Below, piece after piece: positions 5,982-6,461 of a stretch of DNA of 6,461 nucleotides. The stretch lies in the NCBI GenBank assembly GCA_031119515.1, contig JAVHXR010000073.1:1-6461 (forward strand). The letters are read 5' to 3'. The first letter of the stretch is position 1; every line of letters begins with the position of its first letter. Both the position numbers and the translations under genes were made by a program. Below the pieces are notes generated by a model. The model was not told where the DNA came from. It saw only the letters and a list, made by a program, of their open reading frames with translations, and ran no database searches. Source of the DNA: Propionicimonas sp. (GTDB lineage: Bacteria; Actinomycetota; Actinomycetes; Propionibacteriales; Propionibacteriaceae).

Positions 5982-5987
5982 ACCTTA
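5982..5987 (-). promoter_or_regulatory. Possible -10 element for the helix-turn-helix gene
   Basis: TAAGGT on the minus strand fits TANNNT and would start transcription near 5976, about 50 nt before the ATG at 5926. No convincing -35 is seen at the right distance. A TTGACG at 6027-6032 is too far away. Confidence 0.35.
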
Positions 5988-6028
5988 GTGGGACGCCGGG
6001 TCCCGCGCGACAGTCTCCCCAAAGTCCG

Positions 6029-6461
6029 TCAAGCCGACACGCCGGATGCTCGCGGGACCTCGGTCAGGTAGAGCATCGCGAACGCGGCGAGCCAGTGCTC
6101 CCCCATCCAGTCCCCGCCGACCACCTTGTCCAGGGCCGCCTCCGCGTGCCGGTCCGACGCCGCCGCGGCCGCCTCCCGGCGCGGGTCGCCCGGGGGGAGC
6201 CGGGTGGCGAGGACGCGCAGCCCGTAGGCGCGGTAGAGGTTCAGCCCGTCGAGGTGGGCGAGCTGGCCGTCGGTGCGGTCGGCAGGCTCGACCGGGTCGG
6301 CCAGCGGACCGATCCCGTCCGGCAGGAAGCCGTCCAGCCAGCCGGTGAAGTCCTCGCCGAGCAGGTGCGCCAGCAGGTCGATCTCGGTGAGCGCGCCGGA
6401 CAGGAAGTCGTGGCCCTCCGGTTCCCACCCGATCGGGTACGCGACGTCGCCGCGGTAGAAC
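6029..6461 (-). CDS. DUF2891 family protein, C-terminal part (5' end outside window)
   Basis: The last 143 residues are visible. Motifs fit the DUF2891 family as I recall it: WEPEGHDFLSGALTEIDLL (residues 12-30), DRTDGQLAHLDGLNLYRAYG (61-80), and near the end EHWLAAFAMLYLTE (121-134). The His and Asp in GHDF and HLDGLNL look like conserved polar positions in a helical, possibly alpha/alpha-barrel fold, but the family has no assigned reaction. No signal peptide can be judged because the N-terminus is missing. A 102-nt gap separates it from the next gene, so it is probably a separate transcription unit. Family recognition is from motif memory only. Confidence 0.8.
   Translation of the reverse strand, partial: FYRGDVAYPIGWEPEGHDFLSGALTEIDLLAHLLGEDFTGWLDGFLPDGIGPLADPVEPADRTDGQLAHLDGLNLYRAYGLRVLATRLPPGDPRREAAAAASDRHAEAALDKVVGGDWMGEHWLAAFAMLYLTEVPRASGVSA

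Noticed and set aside
6004..6032. TTGACG as a -35 element for the helix-turn-helix gene
   Set aside because: No TANNNT lies 16-19 bases downstream; the nearest candidate, TAAGGT, is about 39 bases away, and TTGACG overlaps the stop codon of the preceding gene.
5985..6428. Minus-strand open frame of 147 codons at the right end
   Set aside because: It is Arg/Pro-rich noise. The neighbouring frame ending at 6029 has DUF2891 motifs and runs open to the window edge.

Overview
This is a high-GC, almost fully coding window. Every gene I can support lies on the minus strand. The organism looks like an actinobacterium, for three reasons. It encodes the N-terminal part of a mycothione reductase, and mycothiol is an actinobacterial thiol. 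It encodes a 33-residue, very basic ribosomal protein of the bS22 type known from mycobacteria. It also has the ResA-CcdA-ResB-CcsB (system II) cytochrome c maturation set in the same order as Mycobacterium tuberculosis Rv0526-Rv0529, preceded by a histidine phosphatase like Rv0525 (comparison from memory). I cannot name the genus.

Layout in the direction of transcription (right to left): the C-terminal end of a DUF2891-type protein (6461-6029); a small excisionase-type helix-turn-helix protein like Rv0500A (5926-5723); a leader of about 130 nt with two perfect hairpins; the tiny bS22 gene (5590-5489), found by hand because it is so short; a glutaredoxin-like CxxC protein (5472-5188); a 110-nt gap with GC-rich hairpins; then a tightly coupled block of histidine phosphatase (5077-4430), resA (4430-3864), ccdA (3864-3100), resB (3098-1429) and ccsB (1432-560). 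A 57-nt gap holding a strong stem-loop follows, then the start of mycothione reductase (502-1, cut by the window edge).

The core block delivers heme to apocytochrome c outside the membrane. CcdA passes reducing power across the membrane, lipoprotein ResA uses it to keep the CxxCH cysteines reduced, and the ResB/CcsB complex exports heme and ligates it. The flanking glutaredoxin-like protein and mycothione reductase add two more thiol-redox functions, so most of the window concerns disulfide and heme chemistry.

The most notable observation is a single-base frameshift near position 1757 in resB. It removes the last transmembrane helix and cytoplasmic tail from the open frame, although the lost part is intact in the next frame. 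It is either an assembly or sequencing error or a recent mutation. I see no mobile elements, CRISPR arrays, tRNA or rRNA genes, and no evidence of a novel multi-gene system. The long open frames on the plus strand are shadows of high-GC minus-strand genes.
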